Origin: Leuctra nigra
Taxonomy: Eukaryota > Arthropoda > Insecta > Plecoptera > Leuctridae
Direction: 5' to 3'
DNA: 64,000 nucleotides
Assembly (NCBI GenBank): GCA_934045905.1
Contig: OW203763.1
Span: 44,293,941-44,357,940 of the forward strand
This document shows, piece by piece, positions 1 to 10,944 of this stretch. The notes under the pieces were generated by a model. It had not been told where the DNA came from. It saw only the letters and a program-made list of their open reading frames with translations, and searched no databases. The translations under genes and the position numbers were made by a program. Position 1 is the stretch's first letter; the number at the start of each line of letters is the position of its first letter.

Positions 1-1
1 T

Positions 2-940
2 GGTAACGAACCACTGCGAGAGAGGTTAGAACAATTATTTACAAATACAGATAAGGACTCCGTTACATACAAGCAGTGGGTTAGTACGGACCGGTGTGCA
101 CTCGAAACGTTCCAAAAGCCAGTCTATAAATTCATTGGAACGTTTATAGAAAAATTAGGCCAGCTGAGAACCCATGATTTCATTGCCCACCAACAAGCTG
201 CCTTCCTGCAAATGAAAAAGTCCACGCTTAAACCCGGAGAAGTACTTGTGATAGGGGATTTCGCAGAAAATTATGCGTTTATTTTACAAGACGCTGTTCA
301 AGGATTTCATTGGAATAATTCCCAGGCTACACTTCACCCATTCGTATGCTACTACAGAACTGACGCCGAAGAACTGCAACACACCAGCTTTTTGATAATT
401 TCGGACTCTCTTATTCACGACACAACAGCTGTTCACGCTTTCCAACAATATTTAACTTCCCATGTACTAGAAAAAGTTCCAAGTGCTTCACACATAATAT
501 ATTTTTCCGATGGATCGTCTACACAATATAAGAACAAAAACAATTTTATCAATCTTTGTCATCACGAACATGATTTTCATTTGACCGCCGAGTGGCACTT
601 CTTCGCCACCTCTCATGGAAAAGGTCCCTGCGACGGTATAGGAGGGACTGTCAAGCGCCTCGCTGCCAGAGCAAGCTTACAAAGGCCCTATGAAAATCAG
701 ATTCAAACACCACAAGATCTCTTTGAGTGGGCAAAGGAAGCCATCACCAGTGTCACCTTTGAGTTCGTTTCCAAAAGTGATATAACTGCGCACGGCAAAA
801 CCCTACGTACACGCTTCCAATCTTTAAAACCAATTGTTGGAACAAGAAGTTATCATTCCTTCGTTCCTGTGTCATTAACGGCGTTGAATGTAAAACGATA
901 TTCCTTTGCAGACGAACAAAAACTAGTCCGAGTGAAATAA
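2..940 (+). CDS. Conserved uncharacterised protein, 5' end outside window
   Basis: An open frame runs from base 2 through an internal ATG at 212 to a TAA at 938-940, so about 312 residues are visible and the true start lies left of the window. I recognise the pattern (GDFAENY, then HPFVCYY, then FSDGSSTQYKNK, then HGKGPCDGIGG) as a family of uncharacterised proteins I associate with arthropods. Acidic residues in GDFAENY and FSDG, about 100 residues apart, followed by CDG, resemble an RNase-H/DDE fold, so a transposase origin is plausible, but this is inference and no enzyme activity is known to me. The visible part has no frameshift or stop, unlike almost every other element-derived ORF here. 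No terminal repeats were identified around it. Confidence 0.6.
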   Translation, partial: GNEPLRERLEQLFTNTDKDSVTYKQWVSTDRCALETFQKPVYKFIGTFIEKLGQLRTHDFIAHQQAAFLQMKKSTLKPGEVLVIGDFAENYAFILQDAVQGFHWNNSQATLHPFVCYYRTDAEELQHTSFLIISDSLIHDTTAVHAFQQYLTSHVLEKVPSASHIIYFSDGSSTQYKNKNNFINLCHHEHDFHLTAEWHFFATSHGKGPCDGIGGTVKRLAARASLQRPYENQIQTPQDLFEWAKEAITSVTFEFVSKSDITAHGKTLRTRFQSLKPIVGTRSYHSFVPVSLTALNVKRYSFADEQKLVRVK

Positions 941-2453
941 GATTTAAACTACAACTTTCCTGACACAAGATGACCATTAACGTCGCACTGATTTCCAACA
1001 AGCATAATGCCGATTATTAAAAACTAAAATTGAAAATTAATAACTAGTAAAAAACTTCTACATTTTGATCTACATCAAGCGGACGTCAAAGAAATTGCAT
1101 GATAATTGTTACGGTGCTAACCACCCATTAATACTAAAAATAACAAAATTGAGTAAAGCTCAATGTTACAATTTATTTTAATTGCTTTGCGTGTGTATTT
1201 ATGAGAATCATTGAGAGACAATACAATTAAATTATGGATGGTAAGGCGGCGGCTGTGGATTCTTAGTTTGGATTATAAAAACTATATTATTCCCACGCCA
1301 ACAATGAAAAATCTGTCAAGATGATCTGGCGCAAAAATCGACCCAGGGTGTCTAGAATCCAGTACGTCCACGTCCAAACGTGATCATCTGACATCTGTCC
1401 CGGCTTCATAAATTGAATTCAGGTAAGAAAATACCTACCAATCACACAGTCTTATGGTATGAGAATTTATAAAACAATGATATTAATTGGATGCAAAATA
1501 TAACACATATTTATTCATAATGCGGTTAAATGGCAAACTTATGTTTTTGATAAAGATTAAACACCCTTATTTTAAAGCTGTTCTGAAAGTTAAAAGAGAT
1601 TTGATGAGTATCGGTTCAATCTTCACTAACGGTGTCAATAGAATTCAAAATTCGGCTTCTGCCGTATCTTTCACTGCCTAGGTGTACAATGCTAGACTTG
1701 TTTTTTCCTATATTATAAAAACGTATTATCGTGAATGAAATGGTATACTTGTTGCAATATTAGCATCTCTAGCGCGGTTACCAAAGATTATAGGCCTCGC
1801 GGCGCATCAGTGTCACGCGGCGGCAAACAAAATATGATTTGCTCGAAAGTTGTAGAATGCCGAGCTTGAAATTTTCACAGTTTGTTTATACATGTTTTAT
1901 TAAACTATCCTGAAAGTTTAAATTTTTTTAAAAATACCGTTTTCGTAAAACCGCAGGATGTTTTTGATAATAAAATGATTGCCGTTGCGGAGAAACAGTA
2001 CCACGCGCGGGCGATACTGAACAAAACATTTTTTTGCTCGAAAAGTTGTAGAATGCCGAGCGTCAAATTTTCACAGGTTGTTTATACATATTTCATCAAA
2101 TTATCCTCAAAATTTAAAAAAAAAAAAAATCGAATTTGTTTTAAAATCGTTTTGAAATTTTTTGACTTTTTTTAAAGAAAAAAAATACAAATTTTTATTT
2201 TTTATTAACACATGTCACATTTCTGAAAAGAGCGTATTATTAGCTTTAAAATGAGTTTTTGATGGACTCTGTAGCTCTATTGTTAGTTGAGAGAATCTAC
2301 TTTATTGCGACGCACCTCCAGAAAACTTTATTTTTCGTCGGAAGTTTGTGACCTTGTAACTCGACACCACTGTACTATAAAATTGTTTAAAAAATGTTTT
2401 TGTACTTCGCTTAGCAATGCCTATCAACGTGCCAAATTAAAAAAAAATCGGAA
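941..2453. other. Noncoding AT-rich interval
   Basis: No convincing coding sequence was found. The short frames at 1487-1681 and 1882-2175 have no recognisable composition or motif. The interval holds a degenerate two-copy direct repeat (1800-2121, listed separately) and several A and T runs. It separates the first gene from the 5'-truncated MULE remnant. Confidence 0.6.
1800..2121. repeat. Two-copy degenerate direct repeat, about 125-bp units
   Basis: A block at about 1803-1925 recurs at about 1985-2121. Both contain TTGTAGAATGCCGAGC, then AAATTTTCACAG and TTGTTTATACAT, then a poly(A) or poly(T) stretch. The copies differ by small indels. It may be a duplicated piece of an unidentified interspersed repeat. 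Confidence 0.55.
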
Positions 2454-3386
2454 ATGATGACGACAATGACCTTGTTGTTTTGGTCCGGAACGACCCACAA
2501 GAGTCGAGTAATCTATGAAGAAATGCTGAGATGCTTGGTTACTAAGTTTGAAGATTTGGGAATGAAGTTAGAGCCGAAGCACGTCATCGTCGACTTCGAA
2601 TTGGCGGTGATGAACGCACTCAAAGTCACATTCACCAACACCATGGTCAGAGGTTGCTACTTCCACCTCTGTCAATCAACCTGGCGAAAAATTCAGGATC
2701 TTGGGCTAGTTCAGCAATACAGAAATTGCCCAAACCTTCGGCTTTATTGTGGAATGCTGAATGCTCTGGCATTTCTTCCAGCTTCCAGGAGGCCAATTCT
2801 TGAGTTTTCGTGTTTTGAAACCATGTGTGGTTTCATTGTTTAAAACGTAAAAAAGTTGACAACAATTGCTTAGCCTTCAACTTTTTTACGTTTTAAACAA
2901 TGAAACCACACATGGTTTCAAAACATGAAAACTCAAGAATTGGCCTCCAGGGTGATCGATGGAATGGCTCATCTGTGGGTGACAGCGCCAATGGAACTGC
3001 TATCTCTTCTCCACTACTTCGAATCCACGTATATTTCGGGTCCGAAAAACATTTTCAAAATTACAACATGGAATGTGTACGATGCAACGATGGCTGGACT
3101 GGACCGTACCAATAACATATGTGAAGGCTGGAATAGCGGATTTGTGAAACTTGTGGGCCATGCTCACCCGACATTTTGAAAAGCCGTTGAGGCAATTCGC
3201 AAAGATGAGGCTGTCCAGTCGACATTTATGTTACAGGTGACTGCTGGGAGCAAACAGAAAACATATCGCAAAAAAAAATATGTGAAGTTGTTGGACGCAA
3301 ACTACACAAAGTACTGTATGGAGTTTACTATGCAAGGTGATGTCAACAAGTTGCTTCGGTCAGTGGGACATACCGTGTGCTTTTAA
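2454..3386 (+). pseudogene. MULE (Mutator-like) transposase fragment, interrupted
   Basis: This is a fragment of a Mutator-like DNA transposase; the family cuts and pastes DNA using a DDE nuclease. The first part (2454-2789) contains the MULE pattern VDFELAVMNA followed by a GCYFHLCQ motif. At residue Ala-Ser-Arg the frame is cut by a 157-bp palindromic insertion (2790-2946). The same frame resumes at 2952 with VIDGMAHLW and continues through LLHYFESTYISG and a NNICEGWNSGF motif typical of the domain end. A TGA at 3177-3179 stands where a Trp codon is expected, after which the frame stays open to TAA at 3384-3386. The N-terminus is missing, so this is a dead, 5'-truncated copy with at least two lesions. 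No MULE terminal inverted repeats were seen. Confidence 0.8.
2790..2946. mobile_element. 157-bp near-perfect palindromic insertion (foldback/MITE)
   Basis: The arms 2790-2859 and 2877-2946 are reverse complements at 69 of 70 positions, separated by a 17-bp loop. The element starts AGGCCAATTC and ends GAATTGGCCT. It is flanked by CCAGG on both sides (2785-2789 and 2947-2951), a 5-bp target duplication. Removing the element and one CCAGG rejoins the MULE transposase in frame. Almost the entire element is stem, so its transcript would be a single long hairpin. The mobilising transposase is unknown. Confidence 0.85.
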
Positions 3387-3448
3387 GTTATAACAGTGAA
3401 CATTTCAGTTGAACAAATTTCAGTGCATTAGTACATTGATTAAATTTT

Positions 3449-4290
3449 CAGTGTTGAGTAAGTTACTTGAGAAAAGGAACTTCGTTAAAGTTAATTGTTA
3501 CTTAGTCAAAAAAGGAACTTATTTAAAGTTAAGTTACTTCATGAAAAAAGGAACTTACAAGTTACCAGTTACCCAAAAGTAACTTGCAAAGTTACCGCGA
3601 TGGATTTTTAGGAAAAAAACGTGAATATTGTGGCAGGGAAATATAGTGGTTTCAAACGTAATGCCATACATGTAGTGTAGTATTTTTGTCTGCACAAAGT
3701 ATCACGGCAAATAGTTTCAGTTTTCACGTATTTTTATCACCATATAAATCTACAAAGGATAGAAATTCACACGTAATGAAATTGAAATACTAGAAGAGGT
3801 TATAAACAATGCTCTGCACAAGTAATGGCGACGATGGTTGAAGGGAGAATGAGCTGCTAGGTACGTCACACTGCAACAAGCCAAGGTCAAGTGAGGACTA
3901 ATGTGGGGGTGAAGTGAAAGTGATTCTCATTGGTCCTTCTACCCCTCCCCACACCCTTATCATCACTGGCCTGGCGAGAGCATGCACATTCCACAGCAAT
4001 GACTCATGCAGCTGCACTGACTGCCAGTGAAAACTTGTTTTGATGGCAGATCGCTACTCCGGAAGTATAAGTTGGGAAATTTTGGGAAGATTGCTGAAAA
4101 AGTAGAGTCTGTTCAAAAGAAAAAAAGAACTTTGAAAGTAACGTAACGTAATGTAGACGTTACATCAATAAAGGAACTTTATCAGTTAAAGTTCCTGACT
4201 GAAAAAAGGAACTAAGTTACCACTAAAGTTCCTGAAATGTAACGCGTTACCGGTAACGCGTTACTTTCGTTAAGTTACTACTCAACACTG
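3449..4290. mobile_element. hAT-type nonautonomous element (MITE), 842 bp
   Basis: The termini are CAGTGTTGAGTA at the left and its complement TACTCAACACTG at the right. The element is flanked by the 8-bp duplication TAAATTTT (3441-3448 and 4291-4298), which is the hAT signature. The subterminal regions carry repeated GTTAC/GTAAC and AAAGGAACTT motifs on both sides, as expected for transposase-binding sites. No coding capacity is present. The middle has a G/C-richer stretch around 3820-4030. Confidence 0.88.
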
Positions 4291-4422
4291 TAAATTTTTA
4301 TATATAAACTAAGGTGCAATACAATTATTATTATAATACCTATAGGTACAATTATTTTTATGATGAAAATGACCAATATTATACCACATAATATTTATTA
4401 GGGATTGTGCATTATGTATTTG

Positions 4423-4690
4423 ACTAATTGTTCTTATCAAAAATATTCATGAATTTATATATTCCCTTAATTTGTGTATGTATTGTGACTGTTATTTTAT
4501 CAAAATATTACATCAAAATGTATTAAGTTGCTTGTAACTATTTTATTAGGTATTAGTTATTTGACTGTTGTTTTATCAAAATGAACAATATTACATCAAA
4601 ATGTTTTTTTTTATTTGGTATTAGTTATTTGACTGCTCAGTTTTTTGTAAAATGACTAATATTACATCAAATTGTATCAATGAATATTAT
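4423..4690. repeat. Degenerate minisatellite, 60-76-bp units
   Basis: About four imperfect units each begin TGACT, then show TTTATCAAAAT (or TTTTGTAAAAT), then ATATTACATCAAA. The two central units share TTGGTATTAGTTATT or TAGGTATTAGTTATT before the next TGACT. It lies just before the TA-rich PLE target. Confidence 0.6.
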
Positions 4691-4738
4691 TATTAAAAAT
4701 GTGTTTATTGAAATGAGGTATTTTCCCTTCAAAACATC

Positions 4739-4760
4739 ATATATATATATATATATATAT
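4739..4760. repeat. (TA)n microsatellite, PLE integration site
   Basis: A run of alternating A and T directly abuts the left end of the PLE array at 4761. Similar TA-rich sequence appears at the right end (about 16798-16815). This fits insertion of the array into a TA-rich target, with the two runs representing the duplicated or split target. Confidence 0.7.
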
Positions 4761-5013
4761 TATTAATAAGTTTCTTAGGCTTTATACCGTGTAAATCACT
4801 TTTATTCCTCTCCCAACAGTTTCGACCACATAACAGCGATCATTTTCAAGGGACTACAAATTCATAGAAATAATTTGACAGCTAATAGAAAAATTGAACA
4901 AAGTCATAGCATACTTGAAACAGAAAAAGTCAAAATCAGAGTCTACAAATGATAATACACTATGCAAAATAACAATTGTCATCAATAACTTAGCATGAAC
5001 AAAATAAATATTT

Positions 5014-7735
5014 TCAAGTATCAAGTATCACTAGACGATCTGCTAGCGGAAGCGTATCAACGTCACGTGCTTGGCTTCGTGTCACTCTTCGATTGACTTG
5101 TGTATCAGATGAACCTCTATTGTCCTCTTGAGTCTGCACTTGGAGGAGAACTAGACGATCCGATAAGGGTAGTGTATCAAGGTCACGTGCTTGGCTTCGT
5201 GTTACTCGACGATTGTCTTCGTTATCATAAGACAAACCATTGACATTTAAGTCAAGTCCTAGTCTTCGATTGCCTCGTTGATTGTCTGTGTTTACAGCCG
5301 CATCACCACTGCACAAGTTTTCATCCACCCGATCAAGGCCGCTAGATTTTGATTGAACTGAGATGATCGAATTTGATAAAGCAGGTAACCACGTTATTGG
5401 CAATCTTTTAGCGTCATCTCTTTTGTTTAAGTTGTCAGGTCTTTTAACTATTTCGATCGCTTCTCTATAAATACGCGGATAGAAATTCATTTCACAAGCT
5501 AGAGTTTTCGCTTCATCGAAATTAATCAAGTGTTGAGAACCTCGGACATGTTGTGCCAGAGCAGATTTCGGATCATCTTGATAAACTGCCCTCTTATGTT
5601 CTTCTACTCTGTTTGATATGCGTCTATTAGTCTGACCCACATATACTCGATCACAAGAGCCACATGGGATTTCATAAACGCCTTGCGATTCTAAGGGAAT
5701 ATGATCTTTCACACCTCTCAATAACGAACTTATCTTGTTGTCAGAGTGGAACGTCGTAGCAATGCCTTGCTTTCTTAGGATTCTAGCTATTTTATCAGAA
5801 GTTCCTTGAACATAAGGTAAGTATGCAGTTGGAAGTTTCTCCTTCTCGGAATCTTCTTTGGGTTCATGTTTGAACGCCTGATTGATAATATAATCAGAGT
5901 AACCGTTGGACCTCAGAGTACTCCTAAGAAACTTCATTTCTTCATGCAAATGATTCTCATCAGCTAATCTTTTAGACCGAGTGGAAAGGGAAAGAGCTCA
6001 ATACTCCAATTCACAATTCAGACTTCAATTGCGCAGGATGGTGGTGTGATTTAGCATTTAAATACCTGTGTGTATTAGTGGGCTTGCGATAGACTGTATG
6101 ACCAAAAGAGTTATCATCATTCCGAATTATGAGAAGATCCAAAAACGGAAGCTGTTTGTTCTCCTCAATCTCCATAGTGAAACGAATCTTCTCGTGTTGA
6201 TTATTGAGATGATCAAGGAATGTTGAAAGAGCCTCACGTCCATGTGTCCAAATGACTAAGACATCATCAATATACCTTAACCATAGATCAGGTTTCATAT
6301 GAGAGGATGCAATGGCCTTCAGCTCGAAATCCTCCATAAACAGATTGGCAACAACTGGGGATAAAGAGGACCCCATGGGTGCTCCCTCAATTTGTTTATA
6401 ACGTTGTCCGTCAAACATGAAAAATGTATTAGATAGACAGTGTGAAGCTAAATCTAAAATGTGTTTTGGAGGATTATGATTTATCTTGATGATGTCGAGT
6501 GTTTCCTGGATAGGAACTTTAGTGTAAAGTGAGACAACATCGAAGCTCACTAGAATACTTTCAGGTGGAAATACATGACTCTTCAAAATATCAACTAAAT
6601 GATCAGCGTTCTGGACATAAGACGCAGCTGAAGTTGCATACGGCTGTAACTGTTTACCCAAGAACCGAGCAAGAGGTTGAAGAGGAGAATCTCTAGAACT
6701 CACGATCGGTCTTAAAGGTGCTCCAACCTTATGTATTTTGGGGAGGCCAAAAAATTTCGGAAATCTCGAAGACTTCTCTCTCGGAATAAGCGAGATTTTA
6801 ACGTCTTCTTCAATAGGTGATGCTATAATTTTGGCTTTAGTCGTTTTCTCCAGGTATGTAATCGGATCAGTCAAGTATGGTATGTAGGCCGGATCTTGTA
6901 GCAGAATGTTTACCTTGTTATTGTAGTCTGCTGTATTCATTATTACCGTAGCATTCCCCTTGTCGGCATGAAGAACAACAATGTCTTTGTTATCTCGTAA
7001 CGACTTGAGAGCTTGATTTTCTTCATAAGTAATATTTCTCTTGGGTAATCTCGCTTTCTGAAGGATTTGACAAGCCTCAATACGAATATTCTCTGCAGTC
7101 TCTTCAGGTAGACGATGAATAGCAGCTTCTACCGAACTTATGATGGACTCAACAGGCAAACGATTCGGTACAACAGCAAAATTCAAACCTCTTGATAATA
7201 CATTCATAGCAGCATCGGATAAAGGAATATCGGAAAGATTGTGTACAATCGTAACTGATTGAGATGTCTGCGCACTATGGACGATGGCTGGTCTTTGTCT
7301 GGCAACAAGCCGTTCAAACTTACGTATATGTCGCTCGGTATTAATCATGGAGTTGCACTCAGCTCTTTGGAAAGAACTTCTGTCGATAGTATCATATAAA
7401 AGAGGATGTAAAGTGGTACTTAGATCTTCACGTAGATCAAGAAGTTGGATGCCAACATGGTCTAGCATGCGACGTGTTCTATGAATCGCATCACGAAGGA
7501 TAGCTCCACTAGCTCGTTTCAAAATCCTATTAGTTACGTAGTTAACTGTGTGGTGTTTTAAACGGACGAAGTTTGGAATAATATCTTGATCACGACAGCG
7601 ACACAAGAACACCAAATCACACAGTAACTTACTTTTTCTGCACATGAGTTTCTCTAAAATCTTCGTATCTTGAAATATTTCCTCCCCATAAAGGTTTATG
7701 ATATTAATGTGTAAATTTTCACGGGTGTAATACAT
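5014..7735 (-). pseudogene. PLE family 1 RT/GIY-YIG ORF, copy 1, disrupted
   Basis: This is the same protein as the intact copies to its right, but near 5995-6015 two bases are replaced by 21 (net +19), which shifts the frame and introduces stops. The RT half (6011-7735) keeps the motifs PKIHK, LVSFDV, GAPMGSSLSP and YIDD. The endonuclease half (5014-5949) keeps VYEIPCGSC and YVGQTNRR. The extra bases repeat the nearby CAATT pattern, so slippage or template switching is likely. It carries the Tyr variant (HKRAVYQ). Copy 1 is the most distal unit on the coding strand. Confidence 0.88.
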
Positions 7736-7988
7736 TATTAATAAGTTTCTTAGGCTTTATACCGTGTAAATCACTTTTATTCCTCTCCCAACAGTTTCGA
7801 CCACATAACAGCGATCATTTTCAAGGGACTACAAATTCATAGAAATAATTTGACAGCTAATAGAAAAATTGAACAAAGTCATAGCATACTTGAAACAGAA
7901 AAAGTCAAAATCAGAGTCTACAAATGATAATACACTATGCAAAATAACAATTGTCATCAATAACTTAGCATGAACAAAATAAATATTT
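7736..7988 (-). repeat. PLE family 1 pseudo-LTR spacer (253 bp)
   Basis: This spacer recurs at 4761-5013, 10692-10944 and 13648-13900, with a truncated copy at 16604-16797. It separates the stop codon of one copy from the ATG of the next and must contain the promoter and 3' signals. On the coding strand it carries a hammerhead-like segment (7786-7828): CCCTTGAAAAT, a 6-bp stem GATCGC/GTGGTC, then GAAAC, with flanking TCCC/GGGA pairing. Confidence 0.8.
7786..7828 (-). ncRNA. Degenerate hammerhead-ribozyme-like motif, PLE family 1
   Basis: Many PLEs carry hammerhead ribozymes in their pseudo-LTRs. Here the coding strand has a plausible stem II (GATCGC/GTGGTC, loop TGTTAT), the GAAAC box, and a short stem I (TCCC/GGGA). 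The expected CUGANGA box reads CUUGAAAA, so the core is not canonical and activity is doubtful. Identical copies lie at 4811-4853, 10742-10784, 13698-13740 and 16654-16696. Confidence 0.35.
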
Positions 7989-10691
7989 TCAAGTATCAAG
8001 TATCACTAGACGATCTGCTAGCGGAAGCGTATCAACGTCACGTGCTTGGCTTCGTGTCACTCTTCGATTGACTTGTGTATCAGATGAACCTCTATTGTCC
8101 TCTTGAGTCTGCACTTGGAGGAGAACTAGACGATCCGATAAGGGTAGTGTATCAAGGTCACGTGCTTGGCTTCGTGTTACTCGACGATTGTCTTCGTTAT
8201 CATAAGACAAACCATTGACATTTAAGTCAAGTCCTAGTCTTCGATTGCCTCGTTGATTGTCTGTGTTTACAGCCGCATCACCACTGCACAAGTTTTCATC
8301 CACCCGATCAAGGCCGCTAGATTTTGATTGAACTGAGATGATCGAATTTGATAAAGCAGGTAACCACGTTATTGGCAATCTTTTAGCGTCATCTCTTTTG
8401 TTTAAGTTGTCAGGTCTTTTAACTATTTCGATCGCTTCTCTATAAATACGCGGATAGAAATTCATTTCACAAGCTAGAGTTTTCGCTTCATCGAAATTAA
8501 TCAAGTGTTGAGAACCTCGGACATGTTGTGCCAGAGCAGATTTCGGATCATCTTGAAAAACTGCCCTCTTATGTTCTTCTACTCTGTTTGATATGCGTCT
8601 ATTAGTCTGACCCACATATACTCGATCACAAGAGCCACATGGGATTTCATAAACGCCTTGCGATTCTAAGGGAATATGATCTTTCACACCTCTCAATAAC
8701 GAACTTATCTTGTTGTCAGAGTGGAACGTCGTAGCAATGCCTTGCTTTCTTAGGATTCTAGCTATTTTATCAGAAGTTCCTTGAACATAAGGTAAGTATG
8801 CAGTTGGAAGTTTCTCCTTCTCGGAATCTTCTTTGGGTTCATGTTTGAACGCCTGATTGATAATATAATCAGAGTAACCGTTGGACCTCAGAGTACTCCT
8901 AAGAAACTTCATTTCTTCATGCAAATGATTCTCATCAGCTAATCTTTTAGACCGAGTGGAAAGGGAAAGAGCCACAGACTTCAATTGCGCAGGATGGTGG
9001 TGTGATTTAGCATTTAAATACCTGTGTGTATTAGTGGGCTTGCGATAGACTGTATGACCAAAAGAGTTATCATCATTCCGAATTATGAGAAGATCCAAAA
9101 ACGGAAGCTGTTTGTTCTCCTCAATCTCCATAGTGAAACGAATCTTCTCGTGTTGATTATTGAGATGATCAAGGAATGTTGAAAGAGCCTCACGTCCATG
9201 TGTCCAAATGACTAAGACATCATCAATATACCTTAACCATAGATCAGGTTTCATATGAGAGGATGCAATGGCCTTCAGCTCGAAATCCTCCATAAACAGA
9301 TTGGCAACAACTGGGGATAAAGAGGACCCCATGGGTGCTCCCTCAATTTGTTTATAACGTTGTCCGTCAAACATGAAAAATGTATTAGATAGACAGTGTG
9401 AAGCTAAATCTAAAATGTGTTTTGGAGGATTATGATTTATCTTGATGATGTCGAGTGTTTCCTGGATAGGAACTTTAGTGTAAAGTGAGACAACATCGAA
9501 GCTCACTAGAATACTTTCAGGTGGAAATACATGACTCTTCAAAATATCAACTAAATGATCAGCGTTCTGGACATAAGACGCAGCTGAAGTTGCATACGGC
9601 TGTAACTGTTTACCCAAGAACCGAGCAAGAGGTTGAAGAGGAGAATCTCTAGAACTCACGATCGGTCTTAAAGGTGCTCCAACCTTATGTATTTTGGGGA
9701 GGCCAAAAAATTTCGGAAATCTCGAAGACTTCTCTCTCGGAATAAGCGAGATTTTAACGTCTTCTTCAATAGGTGATGCTATAATTTTGGCTTTAGTCGT
9801 TTTCTCCAGGTATGTAATCGGATCAGTCAAGTATGGTATGTAGGCCGGATCTTGTAGCAGAATGTTTACCTTGTTATTGTAGTCTGCTGTATTCATTATT
9901 ACCGTAGCATTCCCCTTGTCGGCATGAAGAACAACAATGTCTTTGTTATCTCGTAACGACTTGAGAGCTTGATTTTCTTCATAAGTAATATTTCTCTTGG
10001 GTAATCTCGCTTTCTGAAGGATTTGACAAGCCTCAATACGAATATTCTCTGCAGTCTCTTCAGGTAGACGATGAATAGCAGCTTCTACCGAACTTATGAT
10101 GGACTCAACAGGCAAACGATTCGGTACAACAGCAAAATTCAAACCTCTTGATAATACATTCATAGCAGCATCGGATAAAGGAATATCGGAAAGATTGTGT
10201 ACAATCGTAACTGATTGAGATGTCTGCGCACTATGGACGATGGCTGGTCTTTGTCTGGCAACAAGCCGTTCAAACTTACGTATATGTCGCTCGGTATTAA
10301 TCATGGAGTTGCACTCAGCTCTTTGGAAAGAACTTCTGTCGATAGTATCATATAAAAGAGGATGTAAAGTGGTACTTAGATCTTCACGTAGATCAAGAAG
10401 TTGGATGCCAACATGGTCTAGCATGCGACGTGTTCTATGAATCGCATCACGAAGGATAGCTCCACTAGCTCGTTTCAAAATCCTATTAGTTACGTAGTTA
10501 ACTGTGTGGTGTTTTAAACGGACGAAGTTTGGAATAATATCTTGATCACGACAGCGACACAAGAACACCAAATCACACAGTAACTTACTTTTTCTGCACA
10601 TGAGTTTCTCTAAAATCTTCGTATCTTGAAATATTTCCTCCCCATAAAGGTTTATGATATTAATGTGTAAATTTTCACGGGTGTAATACAT
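7989..10691 (-). CDS. PLE family 1 reverse transcriptase-GIY-YIG endonuclease, copy 2
   Basis: This intact 900-residue ORF starts at an ATG directly after the pseudo-LTR. The protein would copy its RNA at a DNA nick. The RT spans about residues 240-570: DKGNATVIMN near 258, GLPKIHK near 330, the catalytic FDV at 398-400, GAPMGSSLSPVVANL near 451, and YIDD at 488-491. The PLE-typical VYRKPTNTHRYL precedes a linker. The GIY-YIG domain lies at about 680-770 (VYEIPCGSC, YVGQTNRR, EEHK), with a CxxC pair as in canonical PLEs. The C-tail holds two copies of an RRVTRSQARD-DTLPL-DRLV motif. Copy 2 has Phe in HKRAVFQ where copies 1 and 3 have Tyr. Exact clade (Penelope/Poseidon or other) is not settled. 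Confidence 0.93.
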   Translation of the reverse strand: MYYTRENLHINIINLYGEEIFQDTKILEKLMCRKSKLLCDLVFLCRCRDQDIIPNFVRLKHHTVNYVTNRILKRASGAILRDAIHRTRRMLDHVGIQLLDLREDLSTTLHPLLYDTIDRSSFQRAECNSMINTERHIRKFERLVARQRPAIVHSAQTSQSVTIVHNLSDIPLSDAAMNVLSRGLNFAVVPNRLPVESIISSVEAAIHRLPEETAENIRIEACQILQKARLPKRNITYEENQALKSLRDNKDIVVLHADKGNATVIMNTADYNNKVNILLQDPAYIPYLTDPITYLEKTTKAKIIASPIEEDVKISLIPREKSSRFPKFFGLPKIHKVGAPLRPIVSSRDSPLQPLARFLGKQLQPYATSAASYVQNADHLVDILKSHVFPPESILVSFDVVSLYTKVPIQETLDIIKINHNPPKHILDLASHCLSNTFFMFDGQRYKQIEGAPMGSSLSPVVANLFMEDFELKAIASSHMKPDLWLRYIDDVLVIWTHGREALSTFLDHLNNQHEKIRFTMEIEENKQLPFLDLLIIRNDDNSFGHTVYRKPTNTHRYLNAKSHHHPAQLKSVALSLSTRSKRLADENHLHEEMKFLRSTLRSNGYSDYIINQAFKHEPKEDSEKEKLPTAYLPYVQGTSDKIARILRKQGIATTFHSDNKISSLLRGVKDHIPLESQGVYEIPCGSCDRVYVGQTNRRISNRVEEHKRAVFQDDPKSALAQHVRGSQHLINFDEAKTLACEMNFYPRIYREAIEIVKRPDNLNKRDDAKRLPITWLPALSNSIISVQSKSSGLDRVDENLCSGDAAVNTDNQRGNRRLGLDLNVNGLSYDNEDNRRVTRSQARDLDTLPLSDRLVLLQVQTQEDNRGSSDTQVNRRVTRSQARDVDTLPLADRLVILDT

Positions 10692-10944
10692 TATTAATAA
10701 GTTTCTTAGGCTTTATACCGTGTAAATCACTTTTATTCCTCTCCCAACAGTTTCGACCACATAACAGCGATCATTTTCAAGGGACTACAAATTCATAGAA
10801 ATAATTTGACAGCTAATAGAAAAATTGAACAAAGTCATAGCATACTTGAAACAGAAAAAGTCAAAATCAGAGTCTACAAATGATAATACACTATGCAAAA
10901 TAACAATTGTCATCAATAACTTAGCATGAACAAAATAAATATTT

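Noticed and set aside
7284..7484. 66-residue plus-strand frame repeated in all four PLE copies
   Set aside because: It lies inside the RT ORF on the opposite strand and recurs only because the units are identical; no motif supports it.
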